Shown piece after piece: positions 12,070 to 24,839 of a DNA stretch of 64,000 bases. The stretch's first letter is position 1, and every line of letters begins with the position of its first letter. The stretch covers positions 1 to 64,000 of the forward strand of contig ARYC01017223.1 in NCBI GenBank assembly GCA_000711775.1, written 5' to 3'. The notes beneath the pieces were generated by a model that worked only from the letters and a program-made list of their open reading frames with translations, searched no databases and was not told the DNA's origin. The position numbers and the translations under genes are program-made. Source of the DNA: Oxytricha trifallax. Lineage: Eukaryota; Ciliophora; Spirotrichea; Sporadotrichida; Oxytrichidae.

Positions 12070-12687
12070 GAGAATATACAAACTATTTAAACTTCGTTCC
12101 TCTTATAGTATAGTCTGTGAGTGAAGTTTACAAGTTAAATTTCATTGTAAAAAACATCACAAACACATGTTATTTAACTGTTAAAAAGTATACAAAGAAT
12201 CATGTTTATCTTAGAATTATGAGTTGCAATCAATGAATTTTTAACTTTACTTTCATTCGCAGTTTATATTATTTATTTAAAATTACAATCAATTCTTAGA
12301 CCAAATTGTATCATTGGAATCCTAAACCTGAAAATCGAGGGATCATGAAAAAATTAATCTGAAATTAAGATATTCCATTTAAAATATATAGTTAAAAGCA
12401 AGTTACTACTATAATACATTTAAAAATATTAATCCTACTAAAACTAAATGAGCTTATTTTTCAACAATATATTTATAAAATTAACATACTTTTAATTAAC
12501 CCCCTGTAAAACAACATTAGAAATATTTTATTTTAAACTCATATGCCATATATTATCCAGAGTAAGAGATGTCTTTAAATATAGATAAATGATTATATAT
12601 TTATGTCTCTAAACACTAAGTTAGCCAATGTGAATTTATTAATATTTTGAAGATAGATAATAATTAATAATAATTAATTTAATTAGA
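12070..12687. other. AT-rich intergenic stretch
   Basis: No supported coding frame on either strand; ends immediately upstream of the hydrolase ATG. Confidence 0.55.
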
Positions 12688-15179
12688 ATGATTTTACCAA
12701 TCGTTGCTGCTGCATTATTTGCAACCTGCTAAGCTTACACTCTTGCTCCTAAGGTAGGAGTGACCGGACAAGACGTAGCCCTGATTTTCTTCCAGGGAGC
12801 TTCTGCCCCAGTCTCAGGCTACCAGCCATTCGCAGAGAAACTCCAGGAAGTCGCTGCTGACCACGGACTCAGAGCTTTCGTGTCAGTGCCTCAATTCTTG
12901 TTCGATACTCCAGAGCCAATGCAAACAGGATCTGCTTTCAACAGCGCACTCAATGAAATTAAGAAAGCTGGATTCACTGGAGACAATTTAAAAACATTAT
13001 AATTCTATATCATTAGTTTTATTAATTTATATTTTATTACGTAAATTATAGGGTTCCCAAATAAACATTTCAATAATTTATATACTGCTGATAATAAATA
13101 ATTATAAGCTATTTATTAAATTGCTAATTTTATTTGATAAAATGCTTAACTTATCTTGGATAAAATTGAAAGTTTATAATTTAGCATTTATGATAAATTT
13201 TACGAAAATAGATGATTATAAGAATTCGATTAAAAAAAAATCATATGTAATTATTAGTATAGAAAATGTGATTGAACAGCTTTATAATAAATCAATTATT
13301 CTTCATAATTGTTACTATCATTCCAATAATATATACCTTAACATTTTCTTTCTGTAGTTTGTTGAAAGCTCAGTTTAAATCAGTAATTATTCTTGCCAGG
13401 TACGATAACTAAAAAAATAAAATTTAGATATGTTTTTTGTAACTTACATATATCGACAGTGGTTTGGCATCTTCTTATAAGACATATTTATTATATCTGT
13501 TATATTTAATCAAATTCTTATAATCATCTATTTTTCGTAAAATTTATCATAATTTTAAGAAATTAAAAAAAATAACTTAAATTTCAAAGATAAATTTTTT
13601 TAAGGCAAAATTCCTTAGAATTTACATTGTACTGAAATATAATTAAATTTTACTTAAACAAACAGAAAATTATAATAACATATTAAAATAATTTTTACTA
13701 ATTTAATGTGATAACAACATGTTATTGAAATAATTATCTCATTTATGATAATAAAATTATTAACTATAATAATGTTACTGTGATTAAAAATATTTCAATA
13801 TTTGGTTTCAAATGTCTTCCTTGCTGGACACTCCCTCGGTGGAGTTATGGCTCAAAACTTTGCCCCATCCCACTCCAACGCTATTAAGGGTCTTATCTTA
13901 GAAGGTAGCGTCCTTCTTAGAGGAACCAGAAAGGTTCAAACTAATGGTTTTACCAAATTCAACTTTAACGTTCCCACCTTAACTTTATGCGGTGAACTCG
14001 ACGGCCTACTTAGAATCACCAGATGCGCTGAGTCTCACTATAATTTTGATTTTAGTAATACCTAATTTAAAGTTAACTATACCATCAATATGAGAACATT
14101 GATCCATCTCAAAAAGATATGTTCCCAATTGTTGCCTTCAAGGGTCTATCTCACTGGGGATTCTCAAGTGGTCCACTTCCCTCAAATGTTTTGAACAATG
14201 ATCTCGTTGGAGAAATTGAGCAATCAGAGGGTCACAAACAAGTCGCTTCAGCTATTATTGGCTTTATGGGAAAAATCATGAAGGCATCCAAAGCTGCATC
14301 ACTTAAGGCAACCGCTGAATTTGATCTTAAACCAATTGTTGATTCAATGAAACTCGAGAACAGCGTCTACCTTAAGGAACCTTGCTACAGTCAAACTTTA
14401 ATCAATATAGTTAGACCAGACTGTTCAAAGGGATCACCATGGGTTGAAATGAACGGACAAGTCATCATGGGTGGAGATTTACCATCAGGTGTCAAGATCT
14501 CAACTGAGGACAACTTCCACAGAGTATGGACTACTAACCCAGTTCATCTTCCTTAATTCAACAACACTTGCGATGGTCATTCATCATGCACAATTAACTC
14601 CGTCACTGTTACTGAGTTAATCAACACATCTCTCGATGTTATGGACACTGGAATGTTCCCAATTGCTGCCCTTGAAATGAGAACCAAACTTATGTCAAGA
14701 TAATCAGCTCAACAAACTGCTGGCAATGCCAAGGCTGATTTCCATACCACCGACGAAGTAGGAGATAGATGCGCTGATATTAACGACGCTGCTATCTAAT
14801 GGGCTTATAAGAACATTAGCCCAGAGGCCAAAAAGAGATACGATTAATTTGGTCAAAAACTCCAAGTTGGTAAAGATTAAGGCCCTTATAACGCTGGACC
14901 ACTCTGGATCTGGACCGACATGAAATACGTTGAAGACTCAGCTAAGACTACCATGACTCTTACATTTTTTATAAAGTAAGCTTATTAACTCTTGAGTCAG
15001 CTATGATGAGAACTCCAACTGATTATTTCATTCATGCCGCATCAGGATTCCACTACTGCAAACTCCTCTCACCATTCAGAGCCGTCGAATGGATGACTGT
15101 TGACGGTCTTAAGGCCCACTACGGTGCTAAATAACACGCTAAGCTCGTCCTTGAAGAGCCAACTGCCTTCCTCCAATGA
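12688..15179 (+). CDS. secreted alpha/beta-hydrolase family protein, copy 1
   Basis: ATG 12,688; the first ~17 residues (MILPIVAAALFATC) form a signal peptide, so the enzyme is probably secreted or vacuolar. After IES removal the gene is 1599 nt (532 residues, TGA 15,177). A nucleophile elbow A-G-H-S-L-G-G lies about 115 residues in, followed by LILEGS and the PTLTLCGELDGL strand, usual surroundings for the acid residue; a H in LSHWGF may complete the triad. The C-terminal ~270 residues (RYDQFGQKLQVG, FHYCKLLSPFRAVEW) form a second conserved region I do not recognise. IESs: 12,993-13,809 (pointer AAA), 14,041-14,079 (TA), 14,962-14,987 (ACTCTT). Paralogue follows at 15,894. Substrate unknown. 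Confidence 0.85.
12993..13809. other. IES of about 820 bp, pointer AAA
   Basis: Separates GFTGDN-L from N-VFLAGHSLGG in hydrolase copy 1; AAA at 12,990-12,992 and 13,810-13,812. Copy 2 has no IES here. It contains an inverted repeat (13,190-13,232 and 13,507-13,550). Confidence 0.8.
13190..13550. repeat. inverted repeat inside an IES (arms ~43 bp)
   Basis: Arms 13,190-13,232 and 13,507-13,550 are reverse complements apart from about one mismatch and one indel, with about 275 bp between them. This could be the relic of a small inverted-repeat transposon from which the IES grew. Confidence 0.7.
14041..14079. other. IES, pointer TA
   Basis: 39 bp between two TA copies; excision restores A-E-S-H-Y-H-Q as in the paralogue and corrects the frame. 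Confidence 0.6.
14962..14987. other. IES, pointer ACTCTT
   Basis: 26 bp between ACTCTT at 14,956-14,961 and 14,988-14,993; excision joins T-T-M-T-L to E-S-A-M-M-R in frame. Confidence 0.85.
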
Positions 15180-15893
15180 AGTCTTAATGTAAGATCATCA
15201 CAGTATGATTAATCATAGAAATGTTTATATAGTCAAGTAATATACTTCACAACCCTATTCCTATTTGTCTAATTTCAATTATAAATGTCTTCACATTATC
15301 TATTTAAATTAAGCTAAACTAGGCTAAGTAATATAAAATAAATTATAATATGGATTATTATCAACATTGAAAAGGAATTTGATTGAAAAGGTATATATAA
15401 ACAAGCAAGATAGAAAATGAATAAATATTCCAATAAAACACTAAATGAATAGTAATAAATTAAATTAATTTCATGTTTGCATTTAGGTCAAACATATATT
15501 CTATATTTATATGCTTACCAAAATGTTTACTAACTAACTTCTAAATTATAATATTTTATATATCTTATTATTTATCAATATTTATTCTAGTTACCTTTAT
15601 TTAAATTAAGTCTATCAATATATAATTCAAATATTAAATCATTAATTATGATTCTTTTGCATTTAAAAATACACGAAATATCTCTATATTATTATTATGG
15701 TAATGTTATAGTTATATAGACAGTAAAACATAATGTATATTATTTGGTCTGGCAGAATATTTTAATATAAATCTTAAACTTCCTAGTATTATTGTGAAAT
15801 CATAAATATAATGATTCTTAGAATTTTTAAAGTATAATATAAAATATTAAATTTTTATTATTTAGCAATAATTAATATATTATTTAATTACTG
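15180..15893. other. AT-rich intergenic stretch between the hydrolase paralogues
   Basis: No supported coding frame. Presumably contains the 3' end of one gene and the promoter of the next; no specific signal recognised. Confidence 0.6.
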
Positions 15894-17811
15894 ATGCGAA
15901 GATTTTTAACTCTACTCTCAAGTCTCTCAATTGTGGCATATGCTACTGTACTTACCCCTCCTGCAGACACCGTTGGAAAGGACGTTGCTGTGATTCTATT
16001 GCAGGGTTCTGGCTATGCAGTCTCAGGCTACACTCCAGCTATGCAAAAACTGCAATAAGAAGCAAGCCAAGCTGGTCTCAGAGTATTCGCTAGTCTTCCA
16101 GAATTCCCATAGAATAAACCCACTGCAAAGAATATTGATGCCTAAATCAAAACTGCTATTCAGGAACTAAAGTCACAAGGCTTCACTAGCGATTAAATAT
16201 ATCTTGCTGCTCACGGTTAGGTGACTGGCTAGGTTGCTTAAAATTACGCTAAATCAAATGGTGCTACTGTCAAAGGTTTAATTTTGGAGGGTTCAGCTTT
16301 ACAAAGAAGCCTTAGACATATTCAATCTAGTAATGGACTCACTAAATTTGATTACCAAATTCCCACACTTACTGTATGTGGAGAACTTGATGGACTAATG
16401 AGAATTAGTAGATGTGCTGAAGCTCACTATCATTAAGTTGATAATATTGATACTACACAGAAAGGTCTTTTTCCTGTTGTAGCTCTAAAGGGTGTTTCAC
16501 ATTGGAGATTCTTCATTATAATATTGAAATTAACATAATACATAAAAATTCTCCTCAGGAGCTGTTCCTGATTTAGTCTAGAAAAATGACTTTTAAGCTG
16601 AAACCGAGGAGACTGAAGCTCATACTTAAATTTCAAAGGCTTTAATTTCTTTCATAAGTCAACAAATTGGAAACTCTTCAAATCCCCTTACCGACATCAA
16701 CCAAATAGACCTCACTCCTTTGGTTAACGCTATGACTGAAGAGGGAAGTTAATTCCAGAAAAAGATTTGCGATAGCTTCACTCTTAAGAATGTTCCAGCA
16801 CCAGATTGCTTGACTGGCTCTCCATTCATCAGCAAAAGAGCAATGAATGTGATGGCAGGAAATATCCCAAACAGTCTGGTATCACTTGAAAACGACGACT
16901 AATACCATTTAGCTTACACTGTGTATCCATATCATCATCCATAAGTTAACAACACCTGTGCTGATACAACCATTCCTTGCACTCTCTATACAATCCTTAT
17001 ATTTAATAACATATTTTATAGTATTGAATAAAAAAGATTATAAAATAGATATTTTTATTCGTTTTATACAATATTATAAAGGAGTAATATGTGATTCTTA
17101 AATTTTAATTATGTTTTTATTGCAAAATGCTATTCTTTTAATTCCATATAATAAACAAGAATTTTATAATTACATAAAAATTTATTGCTTTTTAAAATCT
17201 ATTTCTTTATTAAAATATATGATATTTTTTAGAAATGCATTTGATATATTACTTTTTAGGATATATTTTATTGAATAACTACTACTGAAAATATCTATGA
17301 CAATTTGAGCGAAGATAATGGCTTACACCCAGTAGGAGCCACTGAGATGAAGACCAAGTTCAAGTCCAGATAGGAAATATGGATTTAAGCTGGTAAAAAA
17401 GACGCTGACTACCATCAATTGGATGAGGTCACTGACAGATGCAAGGAAATCAACGAGGATGCTTTACAATGGGCTTACGATAATTCAAGTCCAGAGGCCA
17501 AGCAGAGATACGATCAATTTGGTCAAAAATTATCAATTGGCGCTGATCTTGGTCCATACAACGATGGTCCAAGCTGGATCTGGAGATCACTTCAGTATAA
17601 CCAAAGCAAAGACAAGAAGACTGTTGTTGTTCAATCTCCTGCCATGAAATTCAAGAGTGATTTCATTCTTGGGTTCTCTGCTGGTATTCACTATTGCAAA
17701 GTCTTATCTCCCTTCAGAGCTATGGAATGGATCTATTTTGACAGTTTGAAGCTTAACTATGGTGTTCAAGCTAAATAGCAACTTGTCCAAGACCAAGCTT
17801 TCTTACAATGA
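15894..17811 (+). CDS. alpha/beta-hydrolase family paralogue lacking the nucleophile Ser, copy 2
   Basis: ATG 15,894 (MRRFLTLLSSLSIVAYA, signal peptide); TGA 17,809. With the two IESs removed it is 1581 nt, 526 residues. It aligns with copy 1 throughout (KGLILEGS, PTLTVCGELDGLMRISRC, RYDQFGQKLSIG, YCKVLSPFRAMEW). At the nucleophile elbow, copy 1 has A-G-H-S-L-G-G but this copy reads A-A-H-G-Q-V-T-G, so no Ser occupies that position. The remaining fold is preserved, suggesting a non-catalytic role or a different mechanism rather than decay. IESs: 16,513-16,547 (pointer ATTCT) and about 16,984-17,277 (pointer ACT, ambiguous by one codon); neither position is used in copy 1. Confidence 0.85.
16513..16547. 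other. IES, pointer ATTCT
   Basis: 35 bp between ATTCT at 16,508-16,512 and 16,548-16,552; excision gives H-W-R-F-S-S-G-A in frame, matching H-W-G-F-S-S-G-P of copy 1. Confidence 0.85.
16984..17277. other. IES, pointer ACT (position ambiguous)
   Basis: AT-rich interruption between N-N-T-C-A-D and T-E-N-I-Y-D. A tandem of ACT triplets at the right edge leaves the exact junction open by one or two codons. Confidence 0.65.
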
Positions 17812-17978
17812 AATATCAAGAAATATTTATAAGAGTAACACAATAGATGATAAATACCAAATCAAAAAGAATCTATATTTTAATAACATTAAATGAAGAA
17901 TTTCAACACTAATAAAACATTAGATTATTGAATTGCTTAAAGTAAACTAATTTAAATTAAAATTTATTATAATTTAAA

Positions 17979-20900
17979 TCAAATTATAGAGCTATTGCCT
18001 AAATTAACTTGATTTAATTTAGCCCTTGGCATGCCAGTGTGAGTAGTCGCTACTCCATCTATATGATACACTATTTTATTTTCTTCTGCAAATCTTTTAT
18101 TATTTCCCAAATAAGCGCAGGTATTAGGGTGTCTCTATCCTTAGAGTGTATCTCCCTTATTTGGTGCTAAAAATGACAAATATTTCTGGGCTTCCTGGGC
18201 AAAATGCTTTTTAATTTATAGGGCATTATTCAAATCTAAATACCAATTTTTACTTCTGATGTAGCCTAAGAACATGTCCATAGGCTTTACTTTTTCTACA
18301 TTAGACATTGAACCAACAATTATTAATTTGGTTTTTGCATGTGTGAAACTTAAATATAGTCTCTTAATGTCTTTCAATATACTTTGCTTTCTGTTATGTT
18401 GCACGCATGAAATAATTATAATTTCTTTTTAAAGTCCTTGGATCTTATCAAGATTAAATACTTTTACTTTGAAGTTTTGGAGTTATTTTTGAATCAAAAC
18501 TTGTTGGTCAAGGAATGGAGTTATAATAGCCATATTTTTCCTGCTGATGCCAGATCCTATGAAATTTTCAACAATAGCATGAATAATTGCACTTTCATAG
18601 AAATTCCTATTTTTCATTTGATTCAGCTACTTTTGCAAAGCTTTATTAAGCAAATTGTCAGTATTGATAAACACTACTTTTCTATCTGGTACTTTAAGTT
18701 CTTTCAACCAAGGTAATTAATTAGTGAGTATGTCAAATTCTGGGTTGAAAGTTAACATCCCTTCTTAAATACCAGGGCTTGAGTGTTTTATCAGTCCTTT
18801 ATAAGCTATCGAATTAATGAGTGAACATATATTATCGCACATCCTGTACTATTTCTTTAAAATTACTGTTTCATAGGGGTGTTTCTCACATAACTTCCTG
18901 AATAAGCTAATGCTCATCCCTCTTTTCTCAGCTTCATGATTCTTAACATAAGGGTTAAGTATATAGTAGTCTCCTATCATGACAAACTTGTCAGCCATTA
19001 ATATAGGTCCAATAGAAAGTGGCTCAGTTATCAGACTTGCTTCATCCAATATACAGTAGTCAAATTTTATACAGGCAAAAAACATATTGAAAACACTCAT
19101 AGTACTTGCACAAAATATATCTGTGGTATCTATAAACTTTTACAGTTCTTCCATTGATGAAAATTGAGTGCATGGATTTATGTACTCTTTTAAATTGTGA
19201 TTAATCTATGAGTAATTACTACAAACTCTAATGAACTTAGCTTTTTCGATATGCGGGTATTTTTCTTATAGTTCTAAAAGCCTAAGAAGGACATTATCTA
19301 TAGTAGTATTATTCATTCCCATTAATAAAATCTTTTTCTTTAGTCTTTTAGCAACCAAAAGCATTCTTGAGACTATTTCGTGCTTGCCAGAAGCAGGCAC
19401 CCCTATAATCATCTAATAATCAAGAGCACAGTAGGATTTAGTTATAGCTTTTATCTGTTCATCATTCAATCCCTCTAAGATATCCATATTTTCTTCTTTG
19501 AACTTGTCAAAATCTGACTCAGGTTTGAATTCTGGTTTTCTTTGCTAGATAATTAATTCTCTGAATTTTTAATTTTCTGGGGATACACATAGATTCTGCA
19601 AGTTATGTCTCATTATATTGAATTAGAAAGTTTAAAAGTTTTCTATTTCTATCCACCACTCTACTTCCTTGTAGTTAATGCCACCAAGAGCTTCCTCATC
19701 CAAGTTGACCATGTTCGTGTTTTAAAATTACAAAATATATTCAATAAATATGCTATCTTTGTGTTTCCTTTTCTCATTCTTGGCATGATCTCCCATAATA
19801 TCATCATCGTCTTCATCTTCTTATTCTTAGGCACATGGGCTTAAATTTTCCTTCCTCTTTTGTACTAAATGCTTCTTTAACACCAATCCCTTCGTAAAAG
19901 ATATACTCTTAGAAGTATGCAAGTTTACGAATGAGTTCTCAGTTATTTCAGTGTTTAATCTAGCTCCATTAAAGTATGCTCTTTCCAATTTAACGATAAA
20001 CTCTCCATTACTTTAATCTTTTTAATCCACTTCAGTGATTCTTAACCCTTCATCTTTGACTGATTTTCTGTCATTCAAGTTCATAGATTAATGCATATTT
20101 ACTGAACTCTGCTCAAGAGCTATCACTTCATACCATCTTCTGAAATAAGTCAAGCTTTGAGGATCAGCTATCTGCTAGACGTCAAGATACGCTTGAAATG
20201 AAGGGAGTTTTTCTGGTTGTTCTTCAATTGCCATCGAGTAAAAACTGCAAACTTTATTTACATAGCAGTTCTTGCAAACATCTTGATCAACTAAGATAGG
20301 TGGAAGTGCATAAGATTTCCCTTCTCCATTAATTTTCTACAGTTTAGCCAACTCGTTTCTTCTTTGAATCAAAATGCATAACTCATTTCTTATAGTGTTA
20401 ATGTAGTAAGTTTTAGCCTTTGACATCAAGTAAAGTAATAGATTACTGTTATTGTGATTGATAAATCTCTCTGTAAGTAGTAAACTGTAGAGAAGTACTT
20501 GTCCTTTATGGTACACTTGCTCTTTACCTGTTTTAAGTTCAAGTGCTGTTATCTTTTCTAAATCTGGATCTCTTGAGTTTTTCACAACTACAGTAGCGTC
20601 TATTTTACCTTTGATTCCAAAGATAAATGAGTAAACTCTTATTCTGTTGCTATAGTCCTTGAAAAAGTAATCCCGTAACTGTTCTTAGTTGCTATAAAAA
20701 TTATTAAAACAAATACTTATAAAATTCTTACGATCAAGCATGTTAGAGACCCAATTCTAGATATTTCTTGCAGCTTTCTTTAAATCAGCATAAGCTTTAC
20801 TCTCTGGCTCTTTCAATTTGTAAAGAAAGCAAATGTGATTTCTCAATGATTCTTTGTAAGCTTACTCTAAAAACTCCTCTTCAAATTGTTATCTCAAAAT

Positions 20901-21971
20901 GATTTTCTCAAAAGCTTCATGAATTATGTTACCAATAACAAGAGGATATTCATAGTCTCCCAAATTGGTTCTAAATTAATCAGCAAATATGGATCTTCTC
21001 ACACATGGAAAACTTGAGACTATCGAGGTTGTAGGAATTAAAATAAACGGCTCAAGAATTAAATACTAAGCACTTGACTCTGGATCTGATTCATTATCAT
21101 CTAGTGTAAGAGTATAGTTATTTTGCCTTTTAAACTAGCCAATAATTCTGACGATATCTCCATGATCAATGGGCGTTCTTACCCAAGTTCCTCTAAGAGT
21201 TATTCTAAAATTTATTGGAACATTATCGTCATCTTAGCTTTTCAAGATTAAAACAGTTCCTAGCGGTTCTCTGCTAACATCAAACACTACGAATAGACCG
21301 TTTTCAAATATTTTGTTTTCAAGATCTTCGCCTCGTTTTTGTTTATCCTTGATTTTAAGAGAAATGTTTATGGCTTCTTGTGAGTTATTATCTGAGGAGA
21401 ATGCATCGAAAATTTGACTTTCTGGAGTTATTTCAAAATCACTAATGTTATCTTGATCTTCTGGCCTCAACTCTATTTTATGCTCCTCTTGCAGCTATTC
21501 TTGACTCAATTATGTTTTCTAGTTTTCCTGAGCTACTTCATCACCTGGTTCATTTAGCTTTATTACTTCGTTAACCTGCTATTCATCAACATCCATTTAA
21601 GAATTTTCTTATTTATTCTCTTGAGATTTAACTTTCTATGAATCATCCTGTTGAGTATTTTCCTAATCAGAGTTACTTTTAGTCTTATCTGGAGCCTGTG
21701 TGCTGTCATCTGGGATAGAAGCACTTTAATTTGATTACTTTCCTTCTTTAAATAGCATATCTTTAATACTAGATTTTGGTGCTGAACTATTTCCACTTTT
21801 TCCATTGTTAAATTTAGTTACTAGCACTACTTTGTTTTTTTAAGCTTTTTTAGATTTTTTCGTTGTAGTTGAAATTTATTATGGTCCACCAGGCTCTTTC
21901 AATTTTTTATGAGTAGTGGGGATCGTAGATTAAGTCACTGAATCTTTTGGGACAGTGCTAGATTTTACCAT
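17979..21971 (-). CDS. DNA2: DNA2-like nuclease/helicase, 1330 residues, no IES
   Basis: ATG 21,969-21,971, TGA 17,979-17,981; one continuous frame with TAA/TAG as Gln. After a ~200-residue low-complexity Ser/Gln/Lys N-terminus comes the RecB-type nuclease: S-F-P-C-V-R-R, G-N-I-I-H-E-A-F-E-K, G-I-K-G-K-I-D-A-T, A-L-E-L-K-T-G-K, H-K-G-Q-V-L-L-Y, and the cluster C-K-N-C-Y-V-N-K-V-C, i.e. all nuclease residues and the four Fe-S Cys of DNA2. The C-terminal superfamily-1 helicase is divergent: Walker A GVPASGKHE (H where T/S is normal), Walker B ILDEAS, motif III G-D-Y-Y-I-L-N-P (no Q), motif IV K-K-Q-Y-R-M, motif VI S-F-T-H-A-K-T-K-L (H for the usual R). DNA2 acts in Okazaki-fragment and break processing. 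Nuclease probably intact; helicase possibly weak or lost. Confidence 0.85.
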
Positions 21972-22117
21972 ATAAATTTATAAAACTCAAATTTAAAATT
22001 AATTTCTAATTTAAAATTTACTAATGAATGGCTAGTCAACTTTAATCCATTTTAAATATTTAAATTGAAATTATATAATCATATAATTTAAAGCAGTTTG
22101 TACACCATATCATGTAT
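21972..22117. other. short AT-rich intergenic gap
   Basis: Lies between the start of the DNA2-like gene and the stop of the next minus-strand gene; nothing recognised. Confidence 0.5.
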
Positions 22118-24703
22118 AAATGCTTAATGTGTTAAATATTTAATTCATACTGGCCTTATTGTTAGATCTTTATTTCCTAATATTAAATGAGTTTTTATCA
22201 TTTATTGCTCTTTACTAACTTCTCTTTCTAATTTCAATTGAGCTCCTTAAACTCATTATACTACCACTATTTATTTAATAAGGTTGCTTATAACTGTTTA
22301 TACTTTCTCTTAAATTTTAATTTTGATGTTATTAATTTGAAGATGATGATTAGTATCTCATATTTTGGGTTTAATCTATGGCAGTACTTGAGTAATTTAT
22401 TGTCTTATTCAACTTTCCCAAAAGCTTTCTATGTGAAGGTTGATAATGATTATTTATTGAAGCCTGTGTTGTTTAGTTTTGATCATTTCTACTAGACTTA
22501 TAGTCTATAGATTAATTTAGTGTGGTTGAAGGTTTTAGAGTTTAGTAATTAGTTTGACTCAACAGCGATTACCTAAAGTTACTGTATACATTTGAGAAAG
22601 TGTTGTTGTTTCTATCTCTATGCAAAATTGTTTAGAAACTGGTAATTGGATTGAGATTATGGATGTTGTTAGATATCTAATCTCCATTATATGTTGCTAA
22701 ATTTTGATAGGGATCTCTATCATTTACCAGGATTTCCTTGCTGAAATTCTATTCTCCAATTAAATTATTACTCATATTAAGCTACTAGCAGCTATCATCC
22801 AATAATCTGTTCTCATTAAATTATACTGTATTAGAATTGTTATCATTTTTGTTATTATCACTGTAAATATCCTTCCAATCTCTATATCGATAGATCTTTC
22901 TGAATAAGGGATTATTAGCATTCTACTTTTCTTGCTTCAATTGATAATGTTTCTACTTATATTAGAATTTAGACTGTTAAATAAATGATCTATCTTTGAG
23001 CTCAGATACTTAAGTTTACGATATTGACTGCCTGAATTTCTATATTTTGTTGTGCAATTGTGTTTCTATGAATATCATGATATGATGTTAAAAAATACTT
23101 ACTTTTCTAGTCTTTTTCTAACTATTCTTTCTTTTTTATTACAAGCATTTCTTTTTAAGTGAGCTGCGTTTTCTTCTTTAATAGTTAATTTTGAATTTTT
23201 ATTTTTTCAAGTTACTTTTCCTATTTCATTTTCTCTTCTAATTTATATATATTTATTCACTATATAACATTATCATATTATATTATAGAAGAAATAAGAA
23301 AATTAAGAACTTATAAAATAAATTGTTCTTCAAATTCCTAGTTCATAATCTCCTAGAGTACTTCTCTTTCTAGCTCCTTCAACTCCTCAGGCAGCTCATA
23401 ATCCAAAGCGAAGCTGTCTGTAACAGATCTGTTCTCTTCCTCCTCCAATTGCCTTTTTCGCTCCTCTTCCTCTTCCTTGAGCCGTTTTTCCTCTTCAAAA
23501 GTCAATCTTTTCCTTCCTCTCTTATCTTTTCTATACAATCTGTCATATCTCAGTTGTTATTCATTCAGTGGGAGGTAGTAAAGTAGATTTGGATTGGAGG
23601 ATTGCTTTGTCAGCTAGGCCCACATTTCCTCGTTGTCTTCGTCAATTAAGAAGAAGGGGACTCGTAGTGGTAGATCTTTATTCAACTCGTTTCTTTTATC
23701 TAGGAATTCTGAATCTCTATCTCCACAAATAGATCTAAAAATATAACAATTGAATAATTGTTATATGATATATAAATACGTGAAAAATCAATAAAAATAT
23801 AGAGGATGCTTTGTTTTAGAGAAGACATTTTGTGGTCCATTTCTATAGCCTAGCTTCCTCTATTTTTCTAATTTTCTCTTTAATTGTAGATTCACCTTTC
23901 CCATATCTATTAATTTTCCATCCATATGTAAATGCTCTCATCCTAAATATTTATCAATTAAAATCGATTAGAGTTTTTTTAAGTTATATACTCTATTTAA
24001 TGTTTAACTTACACTTCAGACATTTCATCATACTGGTTCCTGACTAATTGAAGCATCTGCTAGATGGGCAGTACTTTTTAATGTGGGTTTTTATTCACAA
24101 GAGTGTCAGCCAAATTTTTCCATTTAAATTGTGGGGATTGCTGTTCACTTTAATTAAAGGTGGTTTCTTTTATATAAATAACACACACTAATCCTATATA
24201 CATTAATATATTTGTTTATCATAACTTTAATCATGATGATTTGGATTAAACTTAATAGCTGGAAATGCAAAAGCAGGTTGAATGCCATGTTCCTAATGAT
24301 AACTCAAATCTAAATTAGAATCTTGATTATGTTTTTTTCCAATCGAATTTTCCTCAATTTCTTATAGTATATAATTTGAAACTGCTTTTTAAGATTTATT
24401 TTCATTTGTGCTCTACTCATTAATTTTGACTTTCTTAACACTTTTATGAGATTTCACATCTTAATGAGTTATTTTATGATTTTTTGTAAGTTTGTTAGGG
24501 ATTTAAATTGATATTGTCTTGTTATCAATAGTCTTATGATTTTGTGATTTTTACTTTCTGTTGTTAGAAGAATGAGGTCTCAATTAAGATTTAGTATTTT
24601 GCTTTTAATTTGAATTTGTTAATAAATTTGAGCTGTAATATACTCAATTGTCTTGGGTCACTTGTTGAGGTCTCTGGGGTTAAGCTATTCCATTTTATTT
24701 CAT
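22118..24703 (-). CDS. unknown coiled-coil, Gln/Asn/Lys-rich protein
   Basis: Minus-strand gene from ATG 24,701-24,703 (MKQNGIAQPQRPQQV). Coding blocks in order: N-terminal Asn/Lys-rich part; FPAIKFNPNHHDQ joined by pointer ATTAAAGT to SEQQSPQFKWKNLADTL; RAFTYGWKINRYGKG; MSSLKQSILYIFRSICGDRD across pointer TATATTTTTA; RYDRLYRKDKRGRKRLTFEE; a strong Glu/Arg coiled coil; then LEEKMKQEKQLEKIKIQNQL and a Gln/Ser/Asn-rich tail ending near TGA 22,118. IESs: 24,155-24,223, 23,746-23,791, a 9-bp candidate at 24,637-24,648 and an unresolved one near 23,240-23,290, so two genes rather than one is possible. A GTAAGT...TTTAG stretch near 23,945-24,015 fits a short intron. No family recognised. Confidence 0.55.
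23746..23791. other. IES, pointer TATATTTTTA (minus strand)
   Basis: 10-bp pointer at 23,736-23,745 and 23,792-23,801. Excision fuses QSILYIF to RSICGDRD in frame. Confidence 0.75.
24155..24223. other. IES, pointer ATTAAAGT (minus strand)
   Basis: 8-bp pointer at 24,147-24,154 and 24,224-24,231; excision joins N-H-H-D-Q-S to E-Q-Q-S-P-Q-F in frame. Confidence 0.8.
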
Positions 24704-24839
24704 TATTAAAATTATAAGAAATGGTTAATTGTCTCGAATGTAATTATTAATATATTTTTATAATCATAGTTTATTAACAATTCCTTTAATTCTATCTCTC
24801 TAAAATCTATCATTCTAATACCATTTCTTATGAATATGA

